From positions 1 to 37,500 of the forward strand of contig JABUQX010103437.1 of NCBI GenBank assembly GCA_015478945.1: 37,500 nt of DNA, in the 5' to 3' direction. The notes beneath the pieces are model-generated. The model worked only from the letters and a program-made list of their open reading frames with translations, searched no databases and was not told the origin of the DNA. Origin of the DNA: Trachelipus rathkii (Eukaryota; Arthropoda; Malacostraca; Isopoda; Trachelipodidae). Each line of letters starts with the position of its first letter. The first letter of the stretch is position 1. Below are positions 36,031 through 37,500 of this stretch, in pieces. A program made the position numbers and the translations under genes.

Positions 36031-36206
36031 AAATTAATAAAAAGTTTCGAGCTTCACCAACACTTTTTGTGTAAACTGCTATTTTATAAATTATTATTAT
36101 AATTTTTATAGTATTATTCTGATATCATAATTAATTCGATTTTCCAATAATATATCGTATCACATTCCAAACTTAAGCTAATAACATCTAAAAATATAAG
36201 CTATAA
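36031..36206 (+). repeat. Direct repeat, first copy
   Basis: TTAATAAAAAGTTTCGAGC, then GAGCTTCACCAA, TTTTTATAGTATT, TTCGATTTTCCAATAA, TATCGTATCACATTCC and AACTTAAGCTAA. Similar blocks recur in the same order at 36,399-36,567 with small indels. Confidence 0.7.
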
Positions 36207-36385
36207 TAATTATAGTAAATGATATATTATATATATACTATATCTATATTATATACTTATATATATATATATAATATACTAATATATATACGTATCATTT
36301 ATACATATAATATTATATTAATTATATATATCTATATATATCATATACTTTATATATATATAGCTATATACTTAACTTTTCTGAA
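36207..36385. repeat. (TA)n-rich spacer between direct repeats
   Basis: TATATA simple sequence. The 78-codon tyrosine/isoleucine-rich frame at 36,219-36,455 is a translation of it. Confidence 0.8.
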
Positions 36386-36398
36386 GCAGAAAAAGTCG

Positions 36399-36567
36399 TT
36401 TAATAAAAAAGTTTTTTTGAGCTTCACCAAACACAGATTTAAAATGTTATTCTAAAATTTATCAATTTTTATAGTATTCTTTGATCATCAAATTTATTCG
36501 ATTTTTCAATAGATCGTATGCAATTCCGAAACTTTACTTAAGAACCCATATTTATAGTAGCTATATA
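36399..36567 (+). repeat. Direct repeat, second copy
   Basis: TTTAATAAAAAAGTTTTTTT, GAGCTTCACCAA, TTTTTATAGTATTC, TTCGATTTTTCAATAG, ATCGTATGCAATTCC and AAACTTTACTTAAG parallel the copy at 36,031. Period including the TA tract is about 370 bp. Confidence 0.7.
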
Positions 36568-36715
36568 TATATATAATATATATATATATATATAATATAT
36601 ATAATAATTATAGTATATATATATATAAATATTATATAATAATTAATATAATATATTATACTATTATTATACTATATATATATATACTATATATAGTACT
36701 AATAAATATATATAT
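36560..36715. repeat. (TA)n microsatellite
   Basis: Long interrupted TATATA and ATAATTA repeats after the second direct repeat. Confidence 0.85.
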
Positions 36716-36979
36716 GGTAATAGTCGTTTGAGGTTAAGTATCCAACATCGATACTATGTAGAAAATATATCCGATTTTATACGTATTGCCCTTCTAGAAG
36801 AGATGGCATTGTCGTTGAATACAAGTGTTGTTTGAATTGCATGCAATCGATAATGAAAAAACAATAGAAATAACAAAGGAAGAGAATAAGCACAACATTT
36901 ACACCATAAATAAAAAAATATTTATTGGCAAATGGAAAATATATGCTCAAGTTTGATGTAACTTAGACGGACCTTGCTT
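36716..36979. other. Non-repetitive right-flank sequence
   Basis: Ordinary-looking sequence of more balanced composition (for example CCTTCTAGAAGAGATGGCATT written in part near 36,790). No exon or RNA gene is recognised. Confidence 0.4.
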
Positions 36980-37315
36980 ATGGACGCCTTCGAAGCGACT
37001 TCTCTCCTCTCTACTCTATATAAACTTCATTCACACAAAAGGAGACCACTCATTCATTCACCATACTTTCAACATTTTCAATATATCTCACTCAGCAACC
37101 ATTACTCTAATCATAAACTCCCAAAGCATTACAAAGGAACTCAACAAACCATTCTCCCGCTGAACCAGTCTTACTGCCATAGAAATAAACAAAACCTTCG
37201 ACATTGTCCCCAACATATTATCATACAAAAATTCCTAAACTCCACCATGCGCAACAATTACAAAAAAAAAATGAATTTCCAACTTCCTCTCTGGCCACAC
37301 AGCTCAAGTATCTAA
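36980..37315 (+). CDS. Doubtful 111-codon open frame of unknown nature
   Basis: From the first ATG at 36,980 the frame runs 111 codons (MDAFEATSLLSTLYKLHSHK at the start) to a TAA at 37,313-37,315. It is rich in His, Ser, Leu, Asn and Lys, as expected from translating A/C-rich DNA, and it has no recognised domain, signal peptide or membrane segment. A CTATATAAAC motif near 37,015 lies inside the frame. That position argues against this start if the motif were a promoter. I think it is more likely a chance frame or an old transposon remnant than a gene. Confidence 0.15.
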   Translation: MDAFEATSLLSTLYKLHSHKRRPLIHSPYFQHFQYISLSNHYSNHKLPKHYKGTQQTILPLNQSYCHRNKQNLRHCPQHIIIQKFLNSTMRNNYKKKMNFQLPLWPHSSSI

Positions 37316-37500
37316 TATAAACTTCCTCCCAATAACAGTGAAACTAAGAAAATGTGGTTTCTCAATTATTTATATTATTTCTTCTCCCCTTCAACCAGTT
37401 CACAGCCCACTTGCATATCTCACAATCCAGGGATACAAAATTAATAACTTTCGCAGATAACGGATCCATCACCAGGCCACAACCACATGACACACAAATT
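37316..37500. other. Window end, no feature seen
   Basis: C/T- and A-rich sequence with no repeat or open frame that I can support. Confidence 0.4.

Noticed and set aside
36219..36455. 78-codon tyrosine/isoleucine-rich protein
   Set aside because: It is a translation of TA repeats running into the second direct repeat.

Overview
The window looks like non-coding, very AT-rich eukaryotic chromatin, most likely from an insect or another arthropod. Support comes from degenerate AACCTAACCT motifs near 35.35 kb (the arthropod telomere-type pentamer CCTAA/TTAGG), abundant long TA, CA and CT microsatellites, and a long satellite DNA array. I found no credible protein-coding gene, tRNA or rRNA. The longest open frames (138, 113 and 100 codons) sit in satellite, low-complexity or repeat sequence.

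Layout. 1-3200 is an AT-rich left flank with a purine-rich start, AT microsatellites, a C-rich CCCTACC block and otherwise unremarkable single-copy-looking sequence. From about 3.2 kb to 33.56 kb runs one head-to-tail array of a satellite monomer whose consensus I estimate at about 183 bp and 31% GC, always in the same orientation. Recognisable anchors are GGCAGGTGTTTGAGGTATC, TTCTTTGAAGAACTC, ACATTCTGGTGTAGC and GCGTAGTCGAGCTTAGG. Monomers are clear from about 26.5 to 33.5 kb, intermediate at 22.7-26.5 kb, and heavily corrupted or decayed from there back to 3.2 kb. Much of the divergence is single-base insertion and deletion, and it lengthens the repeat period to about 196 bp. This suggests unpolished long-read sequence as well as, or instead of, real evolutionary decay.

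At about 7.9-9.9 kb the array is interrupted by a block holding two copies (A and B) of a GC-rich dispersed repeat, arranged head-to-head as an inverted repeat around a 97-bp spacer. A third copy (C) begins at 33,561, exactly where the satellite array stops on the right. The three copies share ordered motifs, including a run-of-G / short loop / run-of-C hairpin. B and C also share a downstream tail that continues through an AT microsatellite. The family may be a non-LTR retrotransposon end or an unclassified element; I cannot name it. A separate insertion of about 220 bp lies inside one monomer at 32.39-32.60 kb.

The right flank (34.4-37.5 kb) contains CA, CT and TA microsatellites, the CCTAA-like block, a two-copy direct repeat of about 170 bp, and an unconvincing 111-codon open frame at 36,980-37,315. 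The likely biological role is a heterochromatic satellite block with an embedded and flanking GC-rich repeat family, possibly pericentromeric. No genes act together here.
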